Shown here: positions 53,601 through 62,035 of the stretch, in pieces | Numbering within the stretch: the first letter of the stretch is position 1 | Layout: each line of letters begins with the position of its first letter | Source: Bradyrhizobium sp. WSM3983 | Lineage (GTDB): Bacteria; Pseudomonadota; Alphaproteobacteria; Rhizobiales; Xanthobacteraceae | Direction of reading: 5' to 3' | Assembly (NCBI RefSeq): GCF_000473045.1 | Contig: NZ_AXAY01000005.1 | Span: 286,501-350,500, forward strand | DNA length: 64,000 bases | Made by a program: the position numbers and the translations under genes | Notes under the pieces: generated by a model | What the model was told of the DNA's origin: nothing | The model's database searches: none | Seen by the model: only the letters and a program-made list of their open reading frames with translations

Positions 53601-56600
53601 TCGTTGTTCAGGGTCGAGCCGGAATGGATCGTGCCATGCGCTTCGACGGTGATCGTGCTGTCCAGGCCGCTCCCGATACCGGTCGCATAATTCACTGCGA
53701 CGATGCCGGAGCTGCCCGAGGTCACGACGCTGCCGACCTCGGTCGTGACGGTCTCGTTGCCCGCGCCGTAGCTGCGCGCCCGGATGCCGTAGATCGAGCT
53801 GCCGGTGACGTTGCCGCCGGCATCAATGGTGACGTCGCCGTCGCCCAGCATCGTCGCATCGATGCCATAGGCACCGCCGACCGCGCCACCACGCTGGGTG
53901 ATCGAAATATCACCGCCATTGGCGGCGTTCAGGTTCTCGACGAGAATGCCTTCCGAATTCACGCCGGTGCCGGTCGCCTTGCCGGTGACATTGTTGATCG
54001 TCATGGCGCCGACGCCAGTTGCGCTGTCGCGCAGCGTGATGCCGTTGCCGGCAAGGCCTGTGATGTCCTTTGTCGCCGTCAGCGAGATATTGCCGACGCC
54101 ATTCTGTGTGACGACGACGCCGTTGGCCGCACCGGTCAGAGTTCCTGTGGGCGTGAGAACGATCTTGGCGGGCGTGGCAAGCGAGCCGCCCGACGCGGTG
54201 AAGTCGAGTGCGTCGCCGCCTGACGTCGTGATGTCGGCCGCGCCCGTGATCGTGAATGCACCGCCGGTCGACGACTGGCCGGCGATGGTGCCGGTAAAAC
54301 TCTGGCCGGCGACCTTGTCGAGCAGAAGCTTGTCGGTGCCGCCGGCGAAAGTCACGGTCTGCGCCGTCGCTCCCGCCAGCTCCAGCGTCGCGCTGTTGTC
54401 GATCACCAGCGAGCCTGCGCCGGCAAGACCGCCGGAGAGATTCAGTGTCCCCGCCTGCACCTCGATGGTGCCGGTGTTGGTCACCGCCGCCGAGATCGTG
54501 TTGGAGCCGGAGACGCCGTAGAGATTGCCGGAATTGTTCAGGCTGCCGCCGTTGATCGAAACGCCGGTCAGATAGAGCTTCGAGGTGCCGTCGACCGTGA
54601 CCGTCCCGCCATCGTTGGTGACGCTGAGGGTCGAGAGTTTCAGAATGCCGCCACCGATCGCCTTGATATCCGCGGTGTTGACGATCTGCTCGCTGGAGAT
54701 GTCCAGCTCGCCGCCATTTGCCTGGATCAGCTTGTGATTGGTGAGGGAGTGGAGCACGGTCGGATCGATCGTCAGCGTGCCGCTGGTGACTGATATCGTG
54801 CCGGTGTTGGTGACGTCGGCGTCGGTGATGGCGCTCGTGCCGATGGATTCCAGCGTGCCGGCGATCGTCAGCGTGCCACCCTTGACGGTTGCGCTGGAGA
54901 GATCGAGCGTCGAGCCGGACTCGATCGACACCGCGCCGCCGGTGTTGGTCACAATGTTCGAGATCAGCTTCAGCGTACCGTCGTTGATCGCGGCCAGCGT
55001 CCGGGTGTTGGTGACGGCTTCGCCGTTGATGTCGAGCTCGGCGCCATTCGCCTGGAGGGTGCCGCCATTCGTGATCGCGGTGGTGGAAGTCGTCGCGACC
55101 AGCTCCAGCACCCCGCCGATCGCCTCGATCAGATAGGTATTCGAGATATTCGCGTTGGTGATCGTCGTCGTGCCGGTCGAATCCAGCGTGCCGGAGACGG
55201 TCAGCGTGCCGCCGGTCAGGCTCGCGCCGTTCAACATCAGCTTCTTGCTGTCGTCGACCTTGACCGTGCCGTGATTGGTGATCGCGGTGCCCGCAACAGT
55301 GGCATCGCCGAGCGTCAGCGTGACATCGCTCTCGACCGTGACAGCGCCCTTGTTGAGGGTCGCATTGCCGTCGATGGCGCTGTTGCCGGCAACGTCAATC
55401 GCGCCGCCCGACGCGCCGCTGTAATTGTTGATGGTGCCGCCGGTGATCTCGGTGCCGGAGAGCGTCAGCGTCTTGCCGTCGTCGACCGTCACCGTGCCTT
55501 TGTTGGTCACGACGTCGTTGAGCAGCATCGCGGGGCCGGCGATCTCCAGCGCGCCGAAAATGGCAACGGTGCCGCCGTCGACTGTGACGGCGTCGGCGAC
55601 CAGTGCCGCCCCGGCATCGACCTGCACGGTCCCGCCGGCATTGGCAATACTGGTCTTCAGCGCCAGCGTTCCGCCGGAAAGCTCGATCGTGCCGGAATTG
55701 GCGATGGTTGTCAGGGTATCGATTACACCACCTGCGGCCAGCGTGAGCGCGCCCGCGTTGGTAATCGTGCTGGTATTGGTGACGACCTCGCCGGTTTTGC
55801 GGGTGATCGTCTCGACATCGATCGCGCCACCGACGAAAACGTCCCCATCGGCAGCGTTGGTAAACTTCGCGTCGGCATTGAGCGTGAGCGTGCCCGCGAT
55901 CGTCAACGTGCTGTGGTTGATCACCTCCGGCGCCGTGTGGTGCAGCGTCGTGTCGTAATCATCCATTATCAACGACCTGCCGAACGCCGCCGCATCGATC
56001 GTGACGGGATAGGACGGCGTCAGTCCGTGCAGCTGGTCGGTGATGACGATGACGTCATCGCTGCTCGTCGGCACGGTGCCGGTTTCCCAGTTCGCGCCGT
56101 CCTTCCAGAAGCCGCCCGAGGGCGTATTCGTCGCGATCCACACAACGGCAGGAGCATCGGTGCCGGTGATCGTGACCGTAACGGTCTGGTCCGAAGTCGC
56201 GCCTTGCGAATCCTTGACCGTCACGGTGTAGGTCAGCGTCAGCACCTCGCCCTTCGGAATGAAGTCGGCGAGGTAGACCGGGATATCCTTCAGGGACCAG
56301 TTGATCGATCCCGTGCCGGTCCCGGTGCTGTCGTGACCGGATGTGATCGAGACCAACAAGGCCCCCGCGAGGAAGTCGGAGATGGCCTTGGGGACCGTGC
56401 CGCCGGGCAGGACCGCACTGAATTTGGACACCGACACCGTGTGAGTGTCGGTGAGATCGACATCCGTGAAAGTCAGCGTGCCCGACGTCGGCACCTCGGT
56501 GGTGAGCGGCCCACCAGGGATGCTGGTGCCGCCGGCAAAAGTGATGGTCGGGACGCTGGTCGTGATCACAGGCTTGTCGTTGGTGCCCGTGATCGTGATT

Positions 56601-58210
56601 GTGATCGTGATCGGAAAGGATTCAGGGTTGACCGCGAAATTATCGTTGACGAGGACCGTGTAGGTCAGCGTCAGCGTTTCGCCGGCCGCCAGGAAGTCGA
56701 AGACGTGGTCGGGGATCGTGTATGTCCAGACCGCCGAGCCGTTGTTGGTGTTGGCCCCGTCGGGAACGACGCTGATCTGGATCTGCGTCGCCGCGATGTC
56801 CTGCTTCTGCAGAGCGGTGAGCAAGCCGGTGACATCCTGCTGGCCGGCGTTCTGGTAGACAAAGTTCGGCGCCTGGGCGAGATTCACTGAAACCGTCGGC
56901 CGGTCGCCGATATTTTGATCGACGAACGTAATCCGGCCGGACACCGTGTCAGGACCCACGGTATCGCCGGTCGTGTCAGAGTGGTCGGCGGTCGTGCTCG
57001 CGTGTTCGGCCAGCTTGAACGCCGCCGTGACATTGCCGTTGAGATCGAGGGTACGCGCCTGCGGGGGGCCGGGAAAACGCTCGGCCGCCTTATCCGCCCC
57101 GCCCTGCGTCTGGCCGTTGCCATTGGTGTTGCCGGTGTTGGTGAAGGTCGCCTGTGCGGTCGCGCCGCTCGCCGTCTTGATCAGGACGTTGTTGCCGTCC
57201 TGCGTGATGGTGTCGGTGAAGTTCGTGGTCAGCTTGGTGTTGGTGTTGTTGTCCGTGAACTTCAGCGTGAACACGTCCGTGATCAGCTTCTGCACGTCCG
57301 GCGACAGCAGCGCATTGGTGACCGAGACGTTGCCGCCGCTGATCTGGATCATCTGGCCGGCCTGGTTGACCGTCGCGATCGGCAGCAAAGTCAGCTTGTC
57401 GAACAGGATGTAGGAGCCGGTGGTGCCGTTCGGCTCGACCAGCACCTGGAAGTTCGCCTGCGGCTGCGGATCGCCGCCACCTGAGGGAACGACGAAATTG
57501 ATCTCGGTCAGCACCGCCGTGCCGCGGATGCCCATGGTGGCGACCGGCGTATCGATCTTCATGTCGCCATGCTTGGCGGTTTCGCCGGCCACGAAGGTGA
57601 TGGTGCCCGCGACCAGGCTGAGCAGCGAGGAATTGTTCGACCCGTTGGGGTCGTAGACCATCTCGTTCAGCACCATCCGCGCGTTGGAGGACAGGCCGAA
57701 CACGGTGCCGTCGATGAAGGTCACGCCAAGCGTCGAATCCGAGCCGGTCGCAACCACGTCGCCCTTCTCGACGTTGTCGCCGTTGTTCAGAATGACGGAG
57801 ACGCCGTTGCGGATCGCGGTCGCGCTGCCGGTTAGTTTGGTGACATGGCCAATGACCTGCGCCGCGGCGGCGCCGGGCGCGGCCTGCGCGTACTGAACGT
57901 AACCCGTGAGCGCGCTGACGATGTCGCCGGTGAGATGGGCGCCGTCGGGCGAGGCAATCGCCGCGCGCTTGTCGCCCCTGAAATAATCGTGAACGACGAA
58001 TTCATGGCCGTCGTGCGACAGCACGAGATCAAGACCCGTGCGCTTGAACTCGCCGTTAAAGATCAGGTTGGGGTCGGCAATGACGACCGCGCCTTCGGGC
58101 ACGTGGCCATGCGCCTTGGCTGTAAAGGAATCGACGTGGTCTGAGGCAGCCGGGCGGGAACCCGGGCCAACCAAAGCGAGCGCGGCGTCAAATTTGCCAG
58201 CGTAATTCAA
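50624..58210 (-). CDS. Giant FecR/VCBS-repeat adhesin-like protein (type I secreted)
   Basis: 2528 residues, no signal peptide. Order: N-terminal domain (1-108), Ala-rich linker QAAPGAAAAQ (109-118), FecR-like domain (about 119-235; GVSVILNNGDNVEKGDVVATG, TPVATMGIRGTAV), VCBS-like domains (about 410-660; ITITGTNDKPVI), a long stretch (about 670-1830) of TVTVDD/GTLTVSG-type repeats predicted as beta-helix, then three VCBS repeats (about 2080-2320, each opening GANDAP), and an RTX-like C-terminus (GTTGKDVFFGTVGHDQFVFA) ending in SASDILHA, typical for type I secretion. Domains match LapA/BapA-type adhesins by architecture; no direct evidence of surface attachment. Long gene with low-complexity repeats, so assembly errors are possible. 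Confidence 0.9.
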   Translation of the reverse strand: MNYAGKFDAALALVGPGSRPAASDHVDSFTAKAHGHVPEGAVVIADPNLIFNGEFKRTGLDLVLSHDGHEFVVHDYFRGDKRAAIASPDGAHLTGDIVSALTGYVQYAQAAPGAAAAQVIGHVTKLTGSATAIRNGVSVILNNGDNVEKGDVVATGSDSTLGVTFIDGTVFGLSSNARMVLNEMVYDPNGSNNSSLLSLVAGTITFVAGETAKHGDMKIDTPVATMGIRGTAVLTEINFVVPSGGGDPQPQANFQVLVEPNGTTGSYILFDKLTLLPIATVNQAGQMIQISGGNVSVTNALLSPDVQKLITDVFTLKFTDNNTNTKLTTNFTDTITQDGNNVLIKTASGATAQATFTNTGNTNGNGQTQGGADKAAERFPGPPQARTLDLNGNVTAAFKLAEHASTTADHSDTTGDTVGPDTVSGRITFVDQNIGDRPTVSVNLAQAPNFVYQNAGQQDVTGLLTALQKQDIAATQIQISVVPDGANTNNGSAVWTYTIPDHVFDFLAAGETLTLTYTVLVNDNFAVNPESFPITITITITGTNDKPVITTSVPTITFAGGTSIPGGPLTTEVPTSGTLTFTDVDLTDTHTVSVSKFSAVLPGGTVPKAISDFLAGALLVSITSGHDSTGTGTGSINWSLKDIPVYLADFIPKGEVLTLTYTVTVKDSQGATSDQTVTVTITGTDAPAVVWIATNTPSGGFWKDGANWETGTVPTSSDDVIVITDQLHGLTPSYPVTIDAAAFGRSLIMDDYDTTLHHTAPEVINHSTLTIAGTLTLNADAKFTNAADGDVFVGGAIDVETITRKTGEVVTNTSTITNAGALTLAAGGVIDTLTTIANSGTIELSGGTLALKTSIANAGGTVQVDAGAALVADAVTVDGGTVAIFGALEIAGPAMLLNDVVTNKGTVTVDDGKTLTLSGTEITGGTINNYSGASGGAIDVAGNSAIDGNATLNKGAVTVESDVTLTLGDATVAGTAITNHGTVKVDDSKKLMLNGASLTGGTLTVSGTLDSTGTTTITNANISNTYLIEAIGGVLELVATTSTTAITNGGTLQANGAELDINGEAVTNTRTLAAINDGTLKLISNIVTNTGGAVSIESGSTLDLSSATVKGGTLTIAGTLESIGTSAITDADVTNTGTISVTSGTLTIDPTVLHSLTNHKLIQANGGELDISSEQIVNTADIKAIGGGILKLSTLSVTNDGGTVTVDGTSKLYLTGVSINGGSLNNSGNLYGVSGSNTISAAVTNTGTIEVQAGTLNLSGGLAGAGSLVIDNSATLELAGATAQTVTFAGGTDKLLLDKVAGQSFTGTIAGQSSTGGAFTITGAADITTSGGDALDFTASGGSLATPAKIVLTPTGTLTGAANGVVVTQNGVGNISLTATKDITGLAGNGITLRDSATGVGAMTINNVTGKATGTGVNSEGILVENLNAANGGDISITQRGGAVGGAYGIDATMLGDGDVTIDAGGNVTGSSIYGIRARSYGAGNETVTTEVGSVVTSGSSGIVAVNYATGIGSGLDSTITVEAHGTIHSGSTLNNDGGTPGGIIAGYKPGGNATFSSVVNGDVTVDSDAKITADAGYGIEAFTWGAGNVTVSTGALSSITAAGTAIGAFDHGGGNVSVTNEGSATGAVGLSVLAVGAGNVTIVNGGDITSTSLAGISVTQNEDGAIGSTHIANTGSIVAPSAQAAIYIQENTTASALIDNSGTIGPAAASVISTTYAIVETGGAITINNSGHINGNISVGTATFNNKAGGAWTVAGSGVFGNASSIVNHGAIDLHGASISGTGLSIENDNDIDSWGTASISGTIANAGTIEVHDGHLTLFGSLSGSGSVTVDAGAFLKVEDTVSQTITLAGDGAHLQIDTQTFGGSIAALSATDTIDLSSIDYGLGTSAVYVANADASTGGTLTISDAYGHHISLVLTGADYSNATFAGSNDGTGHTLITVKAADDAPKFTTDNATLTASFSELADHTNSPTLDPSPAATGSIAFTDIDLTDRPTATITHQDVTWLDSNHSPLTLTPDEISALENALSLQQTGKNNGTVGWSYSIADGALDFLGKDQTVKVVSTITLGDGHKTDTTQVIVTITGANDAPTLVDVTTGPLVDTAATDSFPGPTGKLVGTDADSGETATLTYSVLNADSHGTATGHYGSLTVNANGTYDYVPDATAINALSAGSYIDTFTVQTTDVHGAIGTATFTVNVTGANDAPVLSNGSLGKLTDTAATDSFANLTGQLAGTDADTGETATLHYAVLDGHGQATSTVTGHYGSLTISASGSYTYVPDAASINALPQGSYSDAFTVQLKDVHGAVTTATYTVGVTGADDAPVLNVDNISVIQQDDEQIVVHGLKITDADAAAGETFTFHASTAASGSNVSPSSGSGSLASINAMLGTVTYNEGSGEPATDKVTLTVADGHGATDTLNLIFNLREEGQLGNVALTGTTGKDVFFGTVGHDQFVFAANSNHDTIVNFTSGADRIDLTAVVTTSNISDWMAHHVSVSPANSADTLITIDAADTILLKGVAHLSASDILHA
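51245..51965 (-). repeat. Three tandem VCBS repeat units within the adhesin gene
   Basis: Near-identical boundary motif (encoding GANDAP/GADDAP) recurs at about 51250, 51600 and 51940, a period of about 345 bp (115 residues). Units also share TDTAATDSF, TDADSGETATL and GHYGSLT blocks. Recombination between units could change copy number. Confidence 0.75.
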
Positions 58211-58305
58211 TCAAGCACCGAAAAAGGGTTAATTATTAAGAAGTAATCCACCGCCTAAGCTTGCATATCATTACCAAGTCCTTAGCGAAACCATCTATTG
58301 CTTGT

Positions 58306-58320
58306 GTGATTTCGCATCAC
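58306..58320. promoter_or_regulatory. CRP-like palindrome upstream of the adhesin gene
   Basis: GTGAT-TTCGC-ATCAC. The half-sites equal those of the cAMP-CRP consensus (GTGAT..ATCAC), but the spacer is 5, not 4, so it is off by one base. About 100 bp upstream of the adhesin start codon. A cAMP link is tempting because the downstream gene is a cyclase. Confidence 0.4.
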
Positions 58321-58651
58321 TTGACCGTCCGGGACTATGCCTACAGCGACATCCATAGATAAGCTCAGGTATTTTTCCGAATATTTTGGGGTCGAATCCA
58401 GCTTATTGCGCACATTTTCAGTCGTCTAAAGTAATCAGCCGCACTGATCTGGCGGCAGATACTTGCGTCATCTTTTCTTCGTGGTTCCCCGCAGCATCCT
58501 GCGGCAAATACGGAGTTAAATCTGTGATCCAGCTAACAGAACCCGTGAAATGGCCGGTCATTAGCCATAGGCGCAGAATCGGCGCGCCCACAACTTCTGC
58601 CTGCAATTGCCGCCATTTCGCGGCGGCGCGGGCTCTCCTAACCGGCGAATC

Positions 58652-58675
58652 GTAAAATTTTACGCAATTTGCGTA
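58652..58675. promoter_or_regulatory. Two overlapping perfect palindromes (possible operator)
   Basis: GTAAAATTTTAC (58652-58663, no spacer) overlaps TACGCA-ATT-TGCGTA (58661-58675). They lie about 150 bp upstream of the cysteine protease gene, in a zone unlike its surroundings in composition. No known consensus recognised. Confidence 0.45.
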
Positions 58676-58826
58676 GGCCCGCTTCAGCCTGACCCACGGT
58701 TTTAGGGCCCCGCCCAAGCGCGTTAAGCAGAACAAAACGGCCCGCCTCGCACTATCTCCGCGAAAGCAACAAGCCCGGCACGTCAAGGTCGAAGGGACCT
58801 GGTGAAGCCGGATAAGGGGATGTCAG

Positions 58827-59579
58827 ATGGAGACCGCTGCTCGCTCGCGCGCCTGGCGCGCTATCCTTGTCCTGTGCGGATTGATCCTGTTCGGATCGGC
58901 TGCCGATCTTCGTGCCGGCACATTGCTGTCGCCGGGCGCAGGCGTGCTCGTGCGCAAATCGGCCGAGCCGTTCGGCATGTTCGCCTTCGCCATTTCCACC
59001 GGTGGCCTGCGGCAGAAATGGTTCGGGCTGAAAGAGAAGCTCGACGACGACATGGTGCAGCTCGCGCTGTGCGATGGCGACCGCGACAATTGCGCCTCGC
59101 CCTCGGCGCTTAAATTGCTCGCCATCGTCGACCAGGCCCGCACCCGCGACGGCCGTGCGCTGCTCGGCGAGACCAACCGTGCCATCAACCTCGCCATCCG
59201 CGCCGAAAATGACGGGGCCGAGGACATCTGGAGCTCGCCACTCGAGACCTTCCAGCGCGGCGCCGGCGATTGCGAGGATTACGCCATCGCCAAGCTGGCC
59301 GCGTTGCGGCTTGCCGGTGTCGCCGCGGAGGACCTCCGCATCGTCGTGGTGCGCGACACCCGCAACGGCGAAGGCCATGCGGTCGCCTCGGCAAAGCTCG
59401 ATGGCCACTGGCTGATGCTGGACAACCGCCGCATGGCGATGGTCGAGGATGACGACGCGCGCAACTACCAGCCGATGTACGTGCTCTACCAATCCGCCGT
59501 GCTGAAATATGCCGGCGAACCCCTGCGGGGCGAGAGCCAGCGGGTGTCGATGGTGTCGGCCGAGGCCGACGCGCGCTGA
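58827..59579 (+). CDS. LapG-like periplasmic transglutaminase-like cysteine protease (BTLCP family)
   Basis: 250 residues. Signal peptide (AILVLCGLILFGSAADLRA). Catalytic Cys in GAGDCEDYAIAK, His in NGEGHAVAS and Asp in MLDNRRMAM form the Cys-His-Asp triad of the bacterial transglutaminase-like cysteine proteinase (BTLCP) family, whose best-known member, LapG, cleaves the N-terminus of the adhesin LapA. ATG 58827 is 6 nt after AAGGGGA. Divergent from the giant adhesin; context supports a processing role, but many BTLCP proteins have unknown substrates. No LapD is nearby. Confidence 0.9.
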   Translation: METAARSRAWRAILVLCGLILFGSAADLRAGTLLSPGAGVLVRKSAEPFGMFAFAISTGGLRQKWFGLKEKLDDDMVQLALCDGDRDNCASPSALKLLAIVDQARTRDGRALLGETNRAINLAIRAENDGAEDIWSSPLETFQRGAGDCEDYAIAKLAALRLAGVAAEDLRIVVVRDTRNGEGHAVASAKLDGHWLMLDNRRMAMVEDDDARNYQPMYVLYQSAVLKYAGEPLRGESQRVSMVSAEADAR

Positions 59580-59666
59580 CCTCGCCGTAACCACCCGCCA
59601 CAAATCCATTTCGCCGCGCGATCCGGAACGCTAGCATGGCCGTGGCCACGCTGGGGGATAATTGGA

Positions 59667-60791
59667 ATGCGGATGATCGTGCTGACTGTGCTTGCGCTGC
59701 TGGCATTACCGGCCGCACCAGGCTTCGCGCAATCCGGCACATCCGAGCGCTCCGTCGCCGACAGGCTGCCGCTGTTCGCCAGGAACAACTGCCAGCGGAT
59801 CCGCGACCCCGGCAATCAATTGTTCTGCGGTGATGCAGAGCTTGCTGCCGCCGCAGAGAGGCTCAGCACCGCAATCGAGGCGCGGCTTGCCCGCCTGCCC
59901 GATCGCCTGCCTGGAATCGAGGAGAATGCGATCTGGATTCGCCAGCGCAATCTCGGCTGCGGCATCGTCGGCCAGACCGCGATCCGCGCCGATGATTTCG
60001 GCCCGGTGAAGGCCTGCCTTCTCAAGGTGACAGACGATCGCGCCACGATCGTGCGCGATCCCGATTTCGACTGTCTTGCGGCCAACACCGCGGCCGGCGC
60101 ACTGATCTGCGCGGACCCATCGCTGGCGCTGACCGAAACCGAGCTGAACAGCCAGGTGCTTGGTCTGATCGGCAAGCTGGACCCGACCGCGGCGCGCTTT
60201 GCCTTCGCGGAATACGGTCGCTGGACGCGAGAGCGCGATCGGAAGTGCAATCTGGTCGGCAAGGAAAACGTGCCGCTTGCCGAGCTCGAATCCGCGGAAG
60301 ATTGTCTCGCCGACTATCTGAAGCGCAAGACCGACGAGATCACCGCTGCCAAGGGCGATCCGAAGAAGGTGTTCGGCCGGCAGGTCGCGGCCAGGGAGCC
60401 CGACACCGACGCCGTCGATTTCTGCGCCGCGCGGATCCACGCCGCCCATTCGTGCGGCAATTTCCTCCGCATCAACCGCGTCTACGCGCTCGACAGCCAG
60501 GTGACGGATCAGGAGGCGCAGGTCACCGGCGAGATCGAGATGGTCGTGCTGGCGCCCTTCACCGCCTGTAGCAAGGTGGCATCGAGCTGCACCGGCACCT
60601 GCTGGGACCCCAGCACCGGCCGTCCGCAACCGGGAGCCGGCGACAAAGAGCGCGCCACAGCAGCCTTCAACGTCACGCGCCGCCTGAGGATCCAGCGGAC
60701 CTTTGCTTTCGTGAAAGCTGCCGACGGCTGGCGCTGCCGCGAAGACGAGCTGGCGCCGGTCAACTCGGGCAACGCGGGCGGGGGGTCGTAG
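59667..60791 (+). CDS. Exported Cys-rich protein, LprI/DUF1311-like
   Basis: 374 residues. Signal peptide (MIVLTVLALLALPAAPGFA). Two repeats resembling the LprI-type lysozyme-inhibitor domain: FDCLAANTAAGALICADPSLALTETELN and related NCQRIRDPGNQLFCGDAELAAAAERL, each with paired Cys, and a third Cys-rich part at the C-terminus (TACSKVASSCTGTC). Function not established; such periplasmic domains often inhibit host lysozyme or act in the envelope. ATG 59667; an in-frame ATG two codons on (59673) is an alternative. 87 bp after the LapG-like gene on the same strand. Confidence 0.75.
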   Translation: MRMIVLTVLALLALPAAPGFAQSGTSERSVADRLPLFARNNCQRIRDPGNQLFCGDAELAAAAERLSTAIEARLARLPDRLPGIEENAIWIRQRNLGCGIVGQTAIRADDFGPVKACLLKVTDDRATIVRDPDFDCLAANTAAGALICADPSLALTETELNSQVLGLIGKLDPTAARFAFAEYGRWTRERDRKCNLVGKENVPLAELESAEDCLADYLKRKTDEITAAKGDPKKVFGRQVAAREPDTDAVDFCAARIHAAHSCGNFLRINRVYALDSQVTDQEAQVTGEIEMVVLAPFTACSKVASSCTGTCWDPSTGRPQPGAGDKERATAAFNVTRRLRIQRTFAFVKAADGWRCREDELAPVNSGNAGGGS

Positions 60792-60807
60792 CAGTGCTCT
60801 CACTTAC

Positions 60808-60963
60808 CCTACCCTGGAGGGGGAGGGTCGCTACACATGCAGCGAAGCGGAATGCGTAGCGGGGTGGGGTGACGGTCTCTCCACAACGAGCACTGCCCGT
60901 GTTGAGAGATCACCCCACCCCGCTCGCGCTTCGCGCGATCGACCCTCCCCCTCCAGGGGAGGG
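60808..60963. repeat. Dispersed palindromic repeat, family E copy 4
   Basis: ACCCTGGAGGGGGAGGGTCGCT ... GCGAAGCGG..GGGGTGGGGTGA ... TCACCCCACCCCGC ... CGACCCTCCCCCTCCAGGGG; about 156-bp palindrome. Confidence 0.85.
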
Positions 60964-60977
60964 TGAAAGCGAAGCCA

Positions 60978-61058
60978 TCAAAACATCAGATTGTCCTTCA
61001 CCAGCACCCAGCGGCCGCCCTTGACCTGCTGCACCTGGGTGATGGTGTTGGCGAGGTT
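60978..61058 (-). pseudogene. 3' remnant of a gene, perhaps an ABC binding protein
   Basis: On the minus strand the short frame NLANTITQVQQVKGGRWVLVK... ends DNLMF then a TGA stop. It reads like the C-terminal tail of a periplasmic substrate-binding protein, but with no upstream body: the codons before it are not protein-like. Remnant of a deleted gene, flanked by a family E repeat. Homology is a guess from memory. Confidence 0.35.
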
Positions 61059-61246
61059 TGCGCATCTTGTGTCCAGCCGCCACGCAGTCGTTTCGCTGCG
61101 TTAGCGCCATTTGTCCCGCGTCAATTCAGCCTGAACGCCCGAGCGCTGTCAACAAACGGTGATTTGCCTTTAGTCCAAGGCGCAGTCGAAGTCGGGTGCC
61201 GGGTTTTGCGGCAGCGCGATTCACGGTGCCGAAACATCTTCGGGTC

Positions 61247-62031
<785 letters not shown>

Positions 62032-62035
<4 letters not shown>

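Larger units (their letters stand above)
58211..58826. other. AT-rich divergent control region, adhesin / LapG-like protease
   Basis: 616 bases clearly richer in A+T than the flanking coding DNA, especially 58211-58400. No supported gene: the small frames inside have no ribosome-binding site. It contains GTGAT-N5-ATCAC (58306-58320), a CCGCAG-CATC-CTGCGG hairpin (58489-58504), and overlapping palindromes GTAAAATTTTAC and TACGCA-ATT-TGCGTA (58652-58675). It must drive both divergent genes. Confidence 0.6.
60792..61246. other. Intergenic region with repeat E4 and gene remnant
   Basis: 455 bases between the Cys-rich exported protein and the ABC exporter. Filled by the repeat and the 3' remnant described separately; the remaining 180 bases (61060-61246) hold the ABC gene promoter, which I cannot pinpoint. 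Confidence 0.5.

Noticed and set aside
58306..58320. True CRP site
   Set aside because: Half-sites fit but the spacer is 5 bp instead of 4; kept only as a CRP-like palindrome.
58386..58655. Small frames between adhesin and protease genes
   Set aside because: No ribosome-binding site and no recognisable protein; lie in the AT-rich control region.
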